Of a DNA stretch of 43,235 bases, positions 7,656-16,266 are shown piece after piece. Where the stretch lies: assembly GCA_900768785.1 (NCBI GenBank), contig CAAGEG010000020.1, forward strand, positions 1 through 43,235, given 5' to 3'. The stretch is from an uncultured Prevotella sp. (GTDB taxonomy: Bacteria > Bacteroidota > Bacteroidia > Bacteroidales > Bacteroidaceae). How positions within the stretch are numbered: the stretch's first letter is position 1; every line of letters begins with the position of its first letter. Position numbers and translations under genes: made by a program. The notes below the pieces were generated by a model. The model did no database searches and had not been told where the DNA came from. It saw nothing but the letters and a program-made list of their open reading frames with translations.

Positions 7656-7865
7656 TTAAAGAGCCTTTATTGTATGATAGACTTTATTCATAAAAGTTTC
7701 GTAATCATTCAATATTACAGCAGAACGAAATGTATCGTATTTATGTTTTGATACAGTAAGTGTATATCTGTGGGTTTTATAATAATTAATATACTCACAT
7801 TGTGAGTTTAAAGCAAATGGAGGTTCAGGCAAATGTACTACATAAATAAGGTCACACAGGAACAT
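7656..7865 (-). CDS. Small hypothetical ORF after the oligogalacturonate lyase gene
   Basis: About 69 residues from MFLCDLIYVV to the end YHTIKAL, overlapping the 3' end of the lyase gene by 14 bp in another frame. The residue pattern (KHKYDTFRSAVILNDYETF) is protein-like rather than obvious noise, but I recognise no family and there is no clear ribosome binding site. The overlap would allow translational coupling. It may equally be a chance frame. Confidence 0.25.
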   Translation of the reverse strand: MFLCDLIYVVHLPEPPFALNSQCEYINYYKTHRYTLTVSKHKYDTFRSAVILNDYETFMNKVYHTIKAL

Positions 7866-9114
7866 TAAATATTTCAACATCCTTTTCTGTACGAGAATTG
7901 AAGAAAATATAATTACCTTTGTGGCTATAGATTGGATGAGGATGGGCATCTTGTCCGAGCCAATCGCTCTGATGCTTACATAGCGGTATCCATATAAGTG
8001 TACCTTTATCCCAATCGGGAACTACACGAGAGATATATTCTCCATCCTTTTTATGTGGGTCAGGTCCGTTATCTGTACTATTCTCTCTAACAGGTTTCTG
8101 CTCATCATGAAATTTGAAATAACCATCGCAACACAATATTTGCTGATGATCCATCGTGAAATGCCCATAAGCATTATATTCTTCGGGTAAAGCAATTTCC
8201 CAATAACGATGTGTGGATAGTTCATATTTACCAACCATAGCAGGACCGTCTGAATATCCTCCATGATAGATTATCACATTTCCGTCATCGCTCCACATTT
8301 CATGACATACCCAATCGTCTGCCCTGCGGGCATATCCGCCGGTATTGCCTAAAGTGTCTGTGCCTTCTGTTCTAACACGTATTATCTCATCAGTAGCATG
8401 ATTGTAGAGCCATATTCTACGTATACCACAATCAAAGCTACTCCATTCATGATTAAACATTATCAGTTCCGGATTGACCGGATTAAACTGTACGTGTGTT
8501 ATCCAGCATTTAGGAACACATTTCTCATAAAGCAAATCACCGGTACTTGTGTCATATACGCATAAATAGCTGCTAAGATTCTCCTCTTGAACACGACCAT
8601 CAATATCGTATATAGGACGTTTATCAACTCCTGAGCCTTCTTTCTCTGGGTCAAAATCAAGACAACGTCCATCTGTCATTGGCACGCAAAGACGTTTCCC
8701 ATCGTCACTTACATGAGTAAAAGCTGTCATACGATGATCGGGTACACTATTTAGTACGGTAACATTGCCTTCAAGATCTGATTTGCAAATCTTGTCATCT
8801 TGTATATAATAAACAATATCTCTGTGATAATCAAGACAAACACTTGCTTTGCCTAATCCTTCATCTTGCGTTCCGGCAAAATAAACATAACTTTTCAAAA
8901 AACCTTTCTTGTTGTTTGTAATCATCTTTTCTTCACCCGTAAGCATATCATGAACCCAAACATTTGGATGTCCGTCACGGTCGCTTATCATATATAGTCT
9001 GCGATCATCTTCACTAAGGGAAGAACACGTAAAATATAATAATTGTGTGTCAAAATGTTCATCTCTTCCACAACCGGAAACAAGAATGCGGCTATTTACT
9101 TTTCTGTTTTCCAT
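7852..9114 (-). CDS. ogl: Oligogalacturonate lyase (PL22, beta-propeller)
   Basis: 420 residues, slightly longer than the ~388 of enterobacterial Ogl, with repeated propeller strands (LYMISDRDGHPNVWVHDMLT at about 40-59). The manganese-site pattern Q-x-x-H-x-H is seen in QDAHPHP (Q388, H391, H393), with the further histidine in CHEMWSDDG (H271) and the conserved FNHEWSS and THVQFNP segments (H222, H207). Family enzymes cleave short unsaturated oligogalacturonides, mainly digalacturonate, into keto-deoxyuronate in the cytoplasm, the last depolymerising step of pectin use. No signal peptide is visible, which fits a cytoplasmic site. No SusC/D, kduI or other pectin genes are adjacent, so it stands alone here. 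A consensus promoter lies at 9190-9220. Confidence 0.83.
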   Translation of the reverse strand: MENRKVNSRILVSGCGRDEHFDTQLLYFTCSSLSEDDRRLYMISDRDGHPNVWVHDMLTGEEKMITNNKKGFLKSYVYFAGTQDEGLGKASVCLDYHRDIVYYIQDDKICKSDLEGNVTVLNSVPDHRMTAFTHVSDDGKRLCVPMTDGRCLDFDPEKEGSGVDKRPIYDIDGRVQEENLSSYLCVYDTSTGDLLYEKCVPKCWITHVQFNPVNPELIMFNHEWSSFDCGIRRIWLYNHATDEIIRVRTEGTDTLGNTGGYARRADDWVCHEMWSDDGNVIIYHGGYSDGPAMVGKYELSTHRYWEIALPEEYNAYGHFTMDHQQILCCDGYFKFHDEQKPVRENSTDNGPDPHKKDGEYISRVVPDWDKGTLIWIPLCKHQSDWLGQDAHPHPIYSHKGNYIFFNSRTEKDVEIFNVPV

Positions 9115-9189
9115 AAATAAATATGGTGTATTTACGTATGAGTAATAATAAAAATAAAAACTCTCTATATATTAAAGTTTAACTCATGC

Positions 9190-9220
9190 CAAAGATAGCA
9201 TATGTTAGGCATAAATCAAA
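9190..9220 (-). promoter_or_regulatory. Promoter of the oligogalacturonate lyase gene
   Basis: Minus-strand TTTG (complement of 9217-9220), 19-bp spacer, TATCTTTG (complement of 9190-9197): both boxes are exact. Predicted start about 9183, giving a ~69-nt leader. It lies just beyond the terminator that ends the ribosomal cluster. Confidence 0.72.
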
Positions 9221-9257
9221 ATAATTAATAATGAAATTATCAGAAAGAGGAATATAG

Positions 9258-9301
9258 GTCTTAAAAGAAAAAAGAGGATATGCTTGATGACATATCCTCT
9301 T
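9258..9301 (-). terminator. Terminator of the alpha operon (after rplQ)
   Basis: On the minus strand a perfect 11-bp stem (arm AAGAGGATATG, 9291-9301 with 9272-9282), an 8-nt loop, then a T-rich tail TTTTTCTTTT. It closes the ribosomal supercluster 23 bp past rplQ. Confidence 0.88.
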
Positions 9302-9323
9302 GTATAGAGATATATAAAAAATT

Positions 9324-9839
9324 TTATTCAGCCTTAGGAGCTTCTTCTGTTTCTGCTGTTTCAACAGCTGATACAGTTTCTTCTGCTGTTGTCTCAACAA
9401 CAGAAGTATCCTCTGCTTCTGCTTTTGAACGACGACTACGACGAGTCTTCTTGGCTGCTTTAGGCGTCTTAGCCATATTCTCATCATAATCAACTAATTC
9501 AATAAATGCCATTTCTGCAGCATCTCCTTGACGAGTACCCAACTTGATAATACGAGTATAACCACCCGGGCGATCAGCTACTTTAGTTGAGATTTCCTTG
9601 AACAATTCTGTTACTGCATATTTATTCTGTAGATAACGGAAGACAACACGACGTGATGTTGTTGTATCATTCTTTGAACGTGTTATCAATGGTTCTACAT
9701 ACTTCTTAAGGGCCTTAGCCTTAGCAAGAGTCGTAGTGATTCTTTTGTGCATAATCAACGAGATTGCCATATTAGCGAGCAATGACTGACGATGAGATGC
9801 AGTACGACTCAAATGTTTGAATTTTTTATTGTGTCTCAT
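9324..9839 (-). CDS. rplQ: 50S ribosomal protein L17
   Basis: 171 residues. The L17 core is intact at 1-~118 (MRHNKKFKHLSRTASHRQSL, then ITTTLAKAKALKKYVEPLIT, ending GDAAEMAFIELVDY). Beyond it is a ~50-residue tail, first basic (KAAKKTRRSRRSK) then rich in Glu, Ala, Thr and Val; E. coli L17 (127 residues) lacks this, but Bacteroidota L17 commonly has such tails. Last gene of the alpha operon, 92 bp after rpoA and followed by a terminator. Confidence 0.97.
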   Translation of the reverse strand: MRHNKKFKHLSRTASHRQSLLANMAISLIMHKRITTTLAKAKALKKYVEPLITRSKNDTTTSRRVVFRYLQNKYAVTELFKEISTKVADRPGGYTRIIKLGTRQGDAAEMAFIELVDYDENMAKTPKAAKKTRRSRRSKAEAEDTSVVETTAEETVSAVETAETEEAPKAE

Positions 9840-9931
9840 TTTTAATTTTTCATTATTTAGAATAAGTGTTTCCTGCCTATTAGATAGATATAAACATACA
9901 ATTATATTTACTTCTTCAAATAATTAAGCAA

Positions 9932-10924
9932 TTACTCCTTATCCAATTTGTACTTTGAAATATCTGTTCCAAACGAAAGATTCAGACTCTCGAGCAAATC
10001 ATCAAGCTCTGAAAGCGATTTCTTACCGAAATTACGGAACTTCAAGAGATCAGTCTTGTTGTACTGTACCAAGTCACCGAGAGTTTCAACGTCTGCTGCT
10101 TTCAAACAGTTAAGAGCACGTACACTAAGGTTCATGTCAATCAACTTAGTCTTGAGCAACTGACGCATGTGAAGAACTTCTTCATCAAACTCTTGATTTC
10201 CATCTGCATCGTTATTCTCAAGTGTTATCTTTTCGTCAGAGAATAACATGAAATGATAAATCAATATCTTGGCTGCTTCTTTTAAAGCATCTTTCGGGTG
10301 AATGGAACCATCGGTCGTAACTTCTATTATTAGCTTGTCATAGTCGGTCTTTTGTTCAACGCGATATGGCTCTACAGAATATTTTACGTTACGAATCGGT
10401 GTGTAGATAGAATCTATTGGGATGACGTTAACATCAGTGCAGAACTCACGATTTTCATCAGCCGGAACATATCCTCGACCTTTATTAATCGTAAGATCTA
10501 TCTGCATTGTTGCTTTGGAATCTAAATGACAAATCACCAAATCAGGATTTAACACTTCAAATCCAGTCAGATACTTACCTATATCACCTGCCTTAAACAC
10601 TGTTGTGTTCTCAACGGTAACACTAACTTTCTCGTTCTCGAATTCTTCTACTACTTGCTTGAATCTTACTTGTTTCAAATTCAAGATAATGTTGGTTACA
10701 TCTTCCTTTACACCAGGCACTGAAGAAAATTCATGCTCAACACCAGCTATTCGGATGGTATTGATAGCATATCCTTCAAGAGATGAAAGAAGAATGCGGC
10801 GGAGGGAATTACCAATGGTAACACCAAAACCGGGCTCTAAAGGACGAAATTCGAACTTACCGAATTTGTCTGTAGCCTCCAGCATTACTACTTTATCAGG
10901 TTTTTGAAATGCTAATATCGCCAT
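9932..10924 (-). CDS. rpoA: DNA-directed RNA polymerase alpha subunit
   Basis: 330 residues, normal length. The N-terminal dimerisation domain (1-~230) carries GFGVTIGNSLRRILLSS (32-48), which starts core assembly. After an acidic linker (about 235-250), the C-terminal domain has NLSVRALNCLKAADVETLGDL, where R269 corresponds to the UP-element-binding arginine (E. coli R265). Encoded between rpsD (12 bp gap) and rplQ, the classic alpha-operon order. Confidence 0.98.
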   Translation of the reverse strand: MAILAFQKPDKVVMLEATDKFGKFEFRPLEPGFGVTIGNSLRRILLSSLEGYAINTIRIAGVEHEFSSVPGVKEDVTNIILNLKQVRFKQVVEEFENEKVSVTVENTTVFKAGDIGKYLTGFEVLNPDLVICHLDSKATMQIDLTINKGRGYVPADENREFCTDVNVIPIDSIYTPIRNVKYSVEPYRVEQKTDYDKLIIEVTTDGSIHPKDALKEAAKILIYHFMLFSDEKITLENNDADGNQEFDEEVLHMRQLLKTKLIDMNLSVRALNCLKAADVETLGDLVQYNKTDLLKFRNFGKKSLSELDDLLESLNLSFGTDISKYKLDKE

Positions 10925-10936
10925 TAATTTAATGAT

Positions 10937-11542
10937 TTATTTAGAGTACAACTCAACGATTAACTGCTCCTTTATATTCTCTGGTATGTCGGCACGCTCC
11001 GGCTTGTGAAGGAACTTACCACTTTTTGTCGCCTCGTCCCACTCAATCCAAGGATATTTACTATGATTAAAACCGGCCAACGAAGCCTCAACAATTTCTA
11101 AAGATTTTGACTTCTCGCGTACACCTACTATTTGTCCTGGTTTTACTGAATAAGAAGGTATGTTTACCACATTACCATCTACGACAATATGTTTATGATT
11201 TACCATTTGACGAGCAGCTGCACGAGTTGGAGCTACACCCAAACGGAATACTACATTATCAAGTCGACTTTCCAAATTCTGAAGAAGCACCTCACCGGTT
11301 ATACCTTCAGACTTTGAAGCCTTCTCAAACATATTACGGAACTGACGTTCAAGTACACCATAAGTGTATTTCGCTTTTTGCTTCTCTGCCAACATGACAC
11401 CATATTCAGACATCTTTCTACGACGATTATTGCCATGTTGTCCAGGAGGGAAGTTTCTCCTAGACAAAACTTTGTCTGCGCCGAATATTGGTTCTCCAAA
11501 ACGACGCGCAATTTTTGATTTCGGTCCTATATATCTAGCCAT
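10937..11542 (-). CDS. rpsD: 30S ribosomal protein S4
   Basis: 201 residues beginning MARYIGPKSKIARRFGEP. The S4 RNA-binding domain (about 90-155: LESRLDNVVFRLGVAPTRAAARQ, then NHKHIVVDGNVVNIPSY) is complete. S4 binds 16S rRNA first in the 5' domain and in E. coli represses its own operon. The N-terminal region has no zinc-binding cysteines (C-minus form). It lies between rpsK and rpoA. Confidence 0.98.
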   Translation of the reverse strand: MARYIGPKSKIARRFGEPIFGADKVLSRRNFPPGQHGNNRRRKMSEYGVMLAEKQKAKYTYGVLERQFRNMFEKASKSEGITGEVLLQNLESRLDNVVFRLGVAPTRAAARQMVNHKHIVVDGNVVNIPSYSVKPGQIVGVREKSKSLEIVEASLAGFNHSKYPWIEWDEATKSGKFLHKPERADIPENIKEQLIVELYSK

Positions 11543-11620
11543 AATAATTATTTGTTTTCTTTAACTCATTCCATGATATCAAAAAATTGATAATATGAAA
11601 TGTTTTCATTGTGTACTTGA

Positions 11621-12010
11621 TTAAACTCTTCTTCTCTTTGGGGGACGACAACCATTGTGTGGTAATGGTGTAACGTCAATAATTTCAATTACTTCAATAC
11701 CCGCTCCATGTACGGCACGAATAGCAGACTCACGTCCGTTACCTGGTCCCTTAACATAAGCTTTTACTTTACGCAAACCCAAATCAAAGGCTACTTTTGC
11801 ACAATCCTCTGCTGCCATTTGAGCTGCATAAGGAGTATTCTTCTTCGAACCACGGAAACCCATTTTTCCAGCAGAAGACCATGAGATTACCTGACCTTCG
11901 CTATTTGCCAAAGATACAATGATATTATTGAATGAACTATGAACATGTAGCTGTCCCATAGCATCCACCTTAACATTTCTCTTCTTTGATGTTGCTGTTT
12001 TCTTTGCCAT
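11621..12010 (-). CDS. rpsK: 30S ribosomal protein S11
   Basis: 129 residues with the S11 core GQLHVHSSFNNIIVSLANSE, the AAQMAAEDCAKVAFDLGLR helix and the C-terminal DVTPLPHNGCRPPKRRRV. It forms part of the 30S platform and contacts mRNA near the exit site. Nine bp separate it from rpsM, so the two are translated from one message. Confidence 0.98.
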   Translation of the reverse strand: MAKKTATSKKRNVKVDAMGQLHVHSSFNNIIVSLANSEGQVISWSSAGKMGFRGSKKNTPYAAQMAAEDCAKVAFDLGLRKVKAYVKGPGNGRESAIRAVHGAGIEVIEIIDVTPLPHNGCRPPKRRRV

Positions 12011-12019
12011 AACTAATTA

Positions 12020-12400
12020 TTATTTAGTAGCCTTTTTCTTATTAGCAACAGTCTTCTTCTTACCTTTACGTGTACGAGCATTATTCTTTGTACTCTGTCC
12101 ACGAACTGGAAGACCGTTACGATGACGAACTCCACGATAACAACCAATATCCATCAGTCGCTTGATATTCATTTGGATCTCTGAACGAAGATCACCTTCC
12201 ACTTTAAATTCAGCACCGATTATTTCACGGATTTTGGCTGCCTGATCGTCTGTCCATTCACAAACCTTCAAGTCGCGGTTCACACCGGCCTTATCCAATA
12301 TCTTTGCTGAACTACTTCGACCTATACCATAAATATAAGTCAATGCGATTTCGCCACGCTTATTCTGGGGCAAATCTACTCCAACAATTCTAATTGCCAT
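12020..12400 (-). CDS. rpsM: 30S ribosomal protein S13
   Basis: 126 residues, starting MAIRIVGVDLPQNKRGEIAL with the helix-two-turn-helix YIYGIGRSSSAKILDKAGV and the C-terminal RHRNGLPVRGQSTKNNARTR that reaches into the decoding region and contacts P-site tRNA. The tail after residue 113 is lysine-rich. First gene of the alpha-type set, 29 bp after rpmJ. Confidence 0.98.
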   Translation of the reverse strand: MAIRIVGVDLPQNKRGEIALTYIYGIGRSSSAKILDKAGVNRDLKVCEWTDDQAAKIREIIGAEFKVEGDLRSEIQMNIKRLMDIGCYRGVRHRNGLPVRGQSTKNNARTRKGKKKTVANKKKATK

Positions 12401-12429
12401 TTTTACTAATTAAATTTTAAAATAAATTT

Positions 12430-12546
12430 TTAACCCTGACGTAATTTATACTTAGGATTCTTTTTGTTAATGAGGTACAAACGACCTTTACGACGTACTA
12501 TCTTACAGTCGGCTGTACGTTTTTTTAAAGATGCTCTAGTCTTCAT
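12430..12546 (-). CDS. rpmJ: 50S ribosomal protein L36
   Basis: A 38-residue protein identified by direct translation: starts MKTRASLKKRTADCKIVRRK and ends NPKYKLRQG. It has only one cysteine (C14) where zinc-binding L36 has three cysteines and a histidine, so this is the C-minus, zinc-free form. Sits between infA (16 bp) and rpsM (29 bp), as in most bacteria. Confidence 0.95.
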   Translation of the reverse strand: MKTRASLKKRTADCKIVRRKGRLYLINKKNPKYKLRQG

Positions 12547-12562
12547 ATATCTCTAATATATT

Positions 12563-12781
12563 TTATTTATATCTGAACACAATTCTGCCTTTTGTTAAAT
12601 CATAAGGGCTCATCTCAACTTTAACTTTATCACCGGGAAGTATCTTTATGTAATGCATTCTCATCTTACCCGAGATATGAGCTGTAATTGGACAACCATT
12701 TTCAAGTTCAACACGGAACATGGCATTAGATAATGCCTCTACAATAGTTCCATCTTGTTCAATTGCATCTTGTTTTGCCAT
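12563..12781 (-). CDS. infA: Translation initiation factor IF-1
   Basis: 72 residues, the standard IF-1 size: a single OB-fold S1 domain, MAKQDAIEQDGTIVEALSNA at the start, AHISGKMRMHYIKILPGDKV in the middle, and the C-terminal LTKGRIVFRYK. IF-1 blocks the 30S A site during initiation. Only 12 bp separate it from secY; the methionine aminopeptidase gene often found between them is absent. Confidence 0.98.
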   Translation of the reverse strand: MAKQDAIEQDGTIVEALSNAMFRVELENGCPITAHISGKMRMHYIKILPGDKVKVEMSPYDLTKGRIVFRYK

Positions 12782-12793
12782 ATATATTCAAGA

Positions 12794-14137
12794 TTAATAA
12801 GCTGATACGCCTCCATTACGACCTCTAACATGACCGGAATTTAACAAACCATCATAATGACGCATTTTGAGATGACTTTCTATCTGTTGCAATGTATCAA
12901 TTACAACTCCGACCAAAATTAAAAGAGATGTTCCACCAAAAAATTGAGAGAATGCCTCTTGTACATTCAATATTCCGGCCATAGCAGGCATTATGGCAAT
13001 AAATGCAATAAACAAAGAACCTGGTAATGTAATCTTTGTCATCACAGAGTCAATGTATTCAGCAGTGTCTTTTCCTGGTTTAATTCCAGGAATAAAGCCA
13101 TTATTGCGTTTCATATCTTCTGCCATCTGAGTAGGATTCATGGTAATTGCTGTATAGAAAAATGTAAAAGCAATAATGAGAGTTGCAAATACAATATTAT
13201 ATAGCAAACTACGATGATCCATCAATGAACGAAATATGAAACCTGATTGATCTGAAGAAAATCTTACCAATGTTAATGGTAAGAACATCAATGCTTGAGC
13301 AAAGATAATAGGCATCACATTAGCAGCAAATAATTTTAGAGGGATATACTGACGTGCACCTCCATATTGTTTATTTCCTACTAATCGCTTTGCATACTGC
13401 ACAGGAATCTTTCTAGTTCCTTGAACAAGAAGTAAAGATGCACATACTACAGCAAATAGGATGAGTATTTCAACAATAAACATCACGAGACCACCACTCG
13501 TAATTGCAGTAAAGCGAGAACTAACTTCCTGTATAAATGCCTGAGGTAGACGAGCAATAATACCTATCATAATTATTAATGATATACCATTACCTATACC
13601 TTTGTCTGTGATACGTTCACCCAACCATAATATAAACATACTGCCTGCGGCAAGTATTATTGTAGCAGGGAACATAAAAATAGACCAATCTATTCCGGAA
13701 GATAAAGCTCCAAACGCTTGAACTTTTAAGTTCAATAAATATGCAGGAGCTTGGAGCAAAAGAATACCTACAGTTAATATACGTGTATACCAACTAATCT
13801 TCTTACGTCCACTCTCACCTTCACGTTGCATCTTTTGAAAATACGGAACTGCTACAGCCAAAAGTTGCATTACAATTGACGCTGAGATATAAGGCATTAT
13901 TCCTAATGCAAAGATTGATGCATTAGAAAAAGCTCCACCAGAGAACATATCTAGCAATGACATCAAGCCTCCACTTGTTTGAGATTGTAATTCCTGCAAT
14001 TTAGAAGGATCTATACCAGGAAGTACAACAAAAGATCCGAAACGATATATTGCTACGAATGCGATGGTGATGAGGATTCGCTGACGCAAATCCTCTATCC
14101 TCCAACAGTTCTTTAGTGTCTCTATAAATTTTTTCAT
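12794..14137 (-). CDS. secY: Protein translocase subunit SecY
   Basis: 447 residues with about ten hydrophobic membrane segments. The first segment begins LRQRILITIAFVAIYRFGSF; the plug region GGLMSLLDMFSGGAFSNASI, the ALGIMPYISASIVMQLL helix and the cytosolic loop motif KRLVGNKQYGGARQYIPLKL are all typical. SecY is the inner-membrane pore that works with SecE (encoded at 41187-41378) and SecA. It lies between rplO (4 bp) and infA, the usual spc-operon position. Confidence 0.98.
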   Translation of the reverse strand: MKKFIETLKNCWRIEDLRQRILITIAFVAIYRFGSFVVLPGIDPSKLQELQSQTSGGLMSLLDMFSGGAFSNASIFALGIMPYISASIVMQLLAVAVPYFQKMQREGESGRKKISWYTRILTVGILLLQAPAYLLNLKVQAFGALSSGIDWSIFMFPATIILAAGSMFILWLGERITDKGIGNGISLIIMIGIIARLPQAFIQEVSSRFTAITSGGLVMFIVEILILFAVVCASLLLVQGTRKIPVQYAKRLVGNKQYGGARQYIPLKLFAANVMPIIFAQALMFLPLTLVRFSSDQSGFIFRSLMDHRSLLYNIVFATLIIAFTFFYTAITMNPTQMAEDMKRNNGFIPGIKPGKDTAEYIDSVMTKITLPGSLFIAFIAIMPAMAGILNVQEAFSQFFGGTSLLILVGVVIDTLQQIESHLKMRHYDGLLNSGHVRGRNGGVSAY

Positions 14138-14141
14138 TGAT

Positions 14142-14588
14142 TTAGATTATTGTTGCGTTACCACCAACTGCCTCGATTGCTTCTTTGGCAGACTTAGAAA
14201 AAGCATTGGCTTCAACTTCAATTTTTGCTGTAAGTTCGCCATTACCAAGAACTTTTACTAACTCATTACCATTTGTAAGACCAGCTTCTTTCAAATCTTT
14301 AATAGTAATTTTTGTTAAATTCTTTGATTCTGCTATTGTTTGAAGTGTGGATATATTTACAGCAAAATATTCCTTGTGGTTTATATTCTTGAAACCAGCC
14401 TTCGGTACTCGACGTTGCAAAGGCATCTGACCACCTTCAAAACCAATCTTTTTCTTATAACCAGAACGAGCTTTTGCTCCCTTATGTCCACGTGTAGATG
14501 TTCCACCAAGTCCAGAACCTGGACCACGACCTATTCTACGACGTGAATGTGTTGAGCCTGCTGCTGGTTTTAAATTATTTAGTTTCAT
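14142..14588 (-). CDS. rplO: 50S ribosomal protein L15
   Basis: 148 residues. The glycine/arginine-rich N-terminal extension (RRRIGRGPGSGLGGTSTRGH, about 16-35), which threads into 23S rRNA, is intact, followed by the GFEGGQMPLQRRVPKAGF signature. The C-terminal globular part ends EAIEAVGGNATII. Located between rpmD and secY, with a 4-bp gap to secY. Confidence 0.98.
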   Translation of the reverse strand: MKLNNLKPAAGSTHSRRRIGRGPGSGLGGTSTRGHKGAKARSGYKKKIGFEGGQMPLQRRVPKAGFKNINHKEYFAVNISTLQTIAESKNLTKITIKDLKEAGLTNGNELVKVLGNGELTAKIEVEANAFSKSAKEAIEAVGGNATII

Positions 14589-14611
14589 GATCGTTTCTTT
14601 TTATTTGTAAG

Positions 14612-14788
14612 TTATTCTATTACGGTTACCAAATGATGAACCTTGCGAATCATACCACGAAGGCTAGGAGAATCTTCATGTTCTACAACTTGAGATATCT
14701 TACGCAAGCCTAAAGCTTCTAATGTCCTCTTTTGGTCAATAGGAGAACCTATTTTGCTCTTTATTTGCTTGATTTTAATTGTTGCCAT
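14612..14788 (-). CDS. rpmD: 50S ribosomal protein L30
   Basis: 58 residues identified by direct translation: starts MATIKIKQIKSKIGSPIDQK, continues RTLEALGLRKISQVVEHEDS and ends HHLVTVIE. Length and the IGxPxxQ...TLxxLGLRK pattern match bacterial L30. It fills the space between rpsE (12 bp) and rplO (23 bp). Confidence 0.95.
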   Translation of the reverse strand: MATIKIKQIKSKIGSPIDQKRTLEALGLRKISQVVEHEDSPSLRGMIRKVHHLVTVIE

Positions 14789-14800
14789 TATTTTACCTCC

Positions 14801-15307
14801 TTATCCTCTAAAAACTTTTTCCAAACTGATTCCACGTGTTTGAGCAATAGTGTAAGCATCGCGGAGCTCGCCAAGAGCAACTATAGTTGCTTTTACAAGG
14901 TTGTGAGGATTAGAAGAACCCTTTGATTTAGCAAGGACATCTTTTACACCAACACTCTCAAGTACAGCACGCATAGCGCCACCGGCAACAAGTCCGGTAC
15001 CCGCAGCTGCCGGTTTTAGAAATACCTTAGCTCCACCAAAAGAAGCTTCAACCTCATGTGGTATAGTGCCTTTGAGAACTGGAACCTTTACAAGGTTTTT
15101 CTTTGCAGACTCTACTCCTTTTGCAATAGCAGCGGTTACTTCACCTGCTTTGCCTAAGCCCCAACCTATAATACCATTGCCATCACCAACAACAACAATA
15201 GCAGCAAAAGTAAAGGTACGACCACCTTTTGTAACTTTTGTAACACGGTTAATAGCAACCAATCTGTCTTTTAATTCAACGTCACTATTTATTTTAACTC
15301 TATTCAT
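14801..15307 (-). CDS. rpsE: 30S ribosomal protein S5
   Basis: 168 residues from ATG 15307, with the double-stranded-RNA-binding domain (VAINRVTKVTKGGRTFTFAA, then GNGIIGWGLGKAGEV) and the C-terminal LVAGGAMRAVLESVGVKDVL. S5 helps decoding accuracy and mRNA unwinding at the entry channel. A longer frame would use TTG at 15319 and add four residues, but MNRVKINSDVELKDR is the family's usual beginning. Twelve bp follow rplR. Confidence 0.97.
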   Translation of the reverse strand: MNRVKINSDVELKDRLVAINRVTKVTKGGRTFTFAAIVVVGDGNGIIGWGLGKAGEVTAAIAKGVESAKKNLVKVPVLKGTIPHEVEASFGGAKVFLKPAAAGTGLVAGGAMRAVLESVGVKDVLAKSKGSSNPHNLVKATIVALGELRDAYTIAQTRGISLEKVFRG

Positions 15308-15319
15308 TGCAATAATCAA

Positions 15320-15664
15320 TTAAAAATTAAGTCCTCCATTACGAGCAGCATCAGCAAGTTGTTTAACACGACCATGATAAAGATAACCATTGCGGTCAAA
15401 AACAACTTTAGTAATACCAGCCTCTACGGCTTTCTTTGCTATAATTTCACCAACTTTGGCAGCTTGTTCGCATTTTGGCATAACCTCAAGACCTAGTGAA
15501 GATGCTGAGACCAAAGTAGTACCTGTCAAATCATTAATTATTTGAACGTAAATCTGCTTATTGCTGCGAAAAACACTCATACGAGGGCGCTCGGCAGTTC
15601 CATTTACTTTCTTACGAATTCTGAACTTAATTTTAATTCGTCTTTCTATTTTCTTTGTTGTCAT
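15320..15664 (-). CDS. rplR: 50S ribosomal protein L18
   Basis: 114 residues beginning MTTKKIERRIKIKFRIRKKV and ending AARNGGLNF, with RPRMSVFRSNKQIYVQIIND and the VVFDRNGYLYHGRVKQLAD signature. It binds 5S rRNA with L5. The frame stays open 47 codons further upstream into rplF, but that stretch has no L18 similarity, so ATG 15664 is chosen. Confidence 0.97.
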   Translation of the reverse strand: MTTKKIERRIKIKFRIRKKVNGTAERPRMSVFRSNKQIYVQIINDLTGTTLVSASSLGLEVMPKCEQAAKVGEIIAKKAVEAGITKVVFDRNGYLYHGRVKQLADAARNGGLNF

Positions 15665-15683
15665 AATCGTAAAAATATTAAAG

Positions 15684-16250
15684 TTACTTAGCAGCTGCTG
15701 TCTTACCAGACTTTCTGCGAATGACTTCGCCTTGGAACAATATACCTTTTCCTTTGTAAGGCTCAGGCATACGGAAAGAACGAATTTTTGCACATATAAG
15801 TCCAAGAAGTTGTTTATCGCAAGATTCCAAAATAACTATAGGATTCTGATTTCTTTCAGACTTTGTCTCTACCTTAACCTCACTTGGCAATTGAATGAAA
15901 ATCGGGTGAGTATAACCTAAAGAGAACTCTATGATATTACCCTGGTTAGATACACGGTAACCAACACCAACAAGTTCAAGTATTTTCTTATAACCTTCGC
16001 TAACTCCAACAACCATGTTATTTACTAAAGCACGATATAAACCATGAAAAGCTTGCTTCTGCTTATCGTTAACAGGGCTATTAGCATCTATTTCAAAACA
16101 TATGGTATTATCTTCTATTTTAACAATTATAGAAGAATCTATTTTCTGTGAAAGTTCGCCTTTCGGGCCTTTTACAGACACAACACCATTATTAAGAGTT
16201 ACGGTAACACCTGAAGGTATGTTAATTGGTAATTTTCCTATTCTTGACAT
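15684..16250 (-). CDS. rplF: 50S ribosomal protein L6
   Basis: 188 residues from ATG 16250 (MSRIGKLPINIPSGV), with the two L6 repeats and the C-terminal signature PEPYKGKGILFQGEVIRRKS. L6 sits near the factor-binding site of the 50S subunit. An in-frame upstream start at 16298 would overlap rpsH and adds unrelated sequence. Slightly longer than E. coli L6 (177). Confidence 0.97.
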   Translation of the reverse strand: MSRIGKLPINIPSGVTVTLNNGVVSVKGPKGELSQKIDSSIIVKIEDNTICFEIDANSPVNDKQKQAFHGLYRALVNNMVVGVSEGYKKILELVGVGYRVSNQGNIIEFSLGYTHPIFIQLPSEVKVETKSERNQNPIVILESCDKQLLGLICAKIRSFRMPEPYKGKGILFQGEVIRRKSGKTAAAK

Positions 16251-16266
16251 ATTCAATCCTCCAATT

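Noticed and set aside
9179..9493. Minus-strand ORF of 104 codons overlapping the end of rplQ
   Set aside because: Another frame of rplQ; the Lys/Gln/Leu-rich repeats arise from the repetitive L17 tail and the terminator.
15665..15805. N-terminal extension of rplR
   Set aside because: The extra 47 codons lie within rplF and have no L18 similarity.
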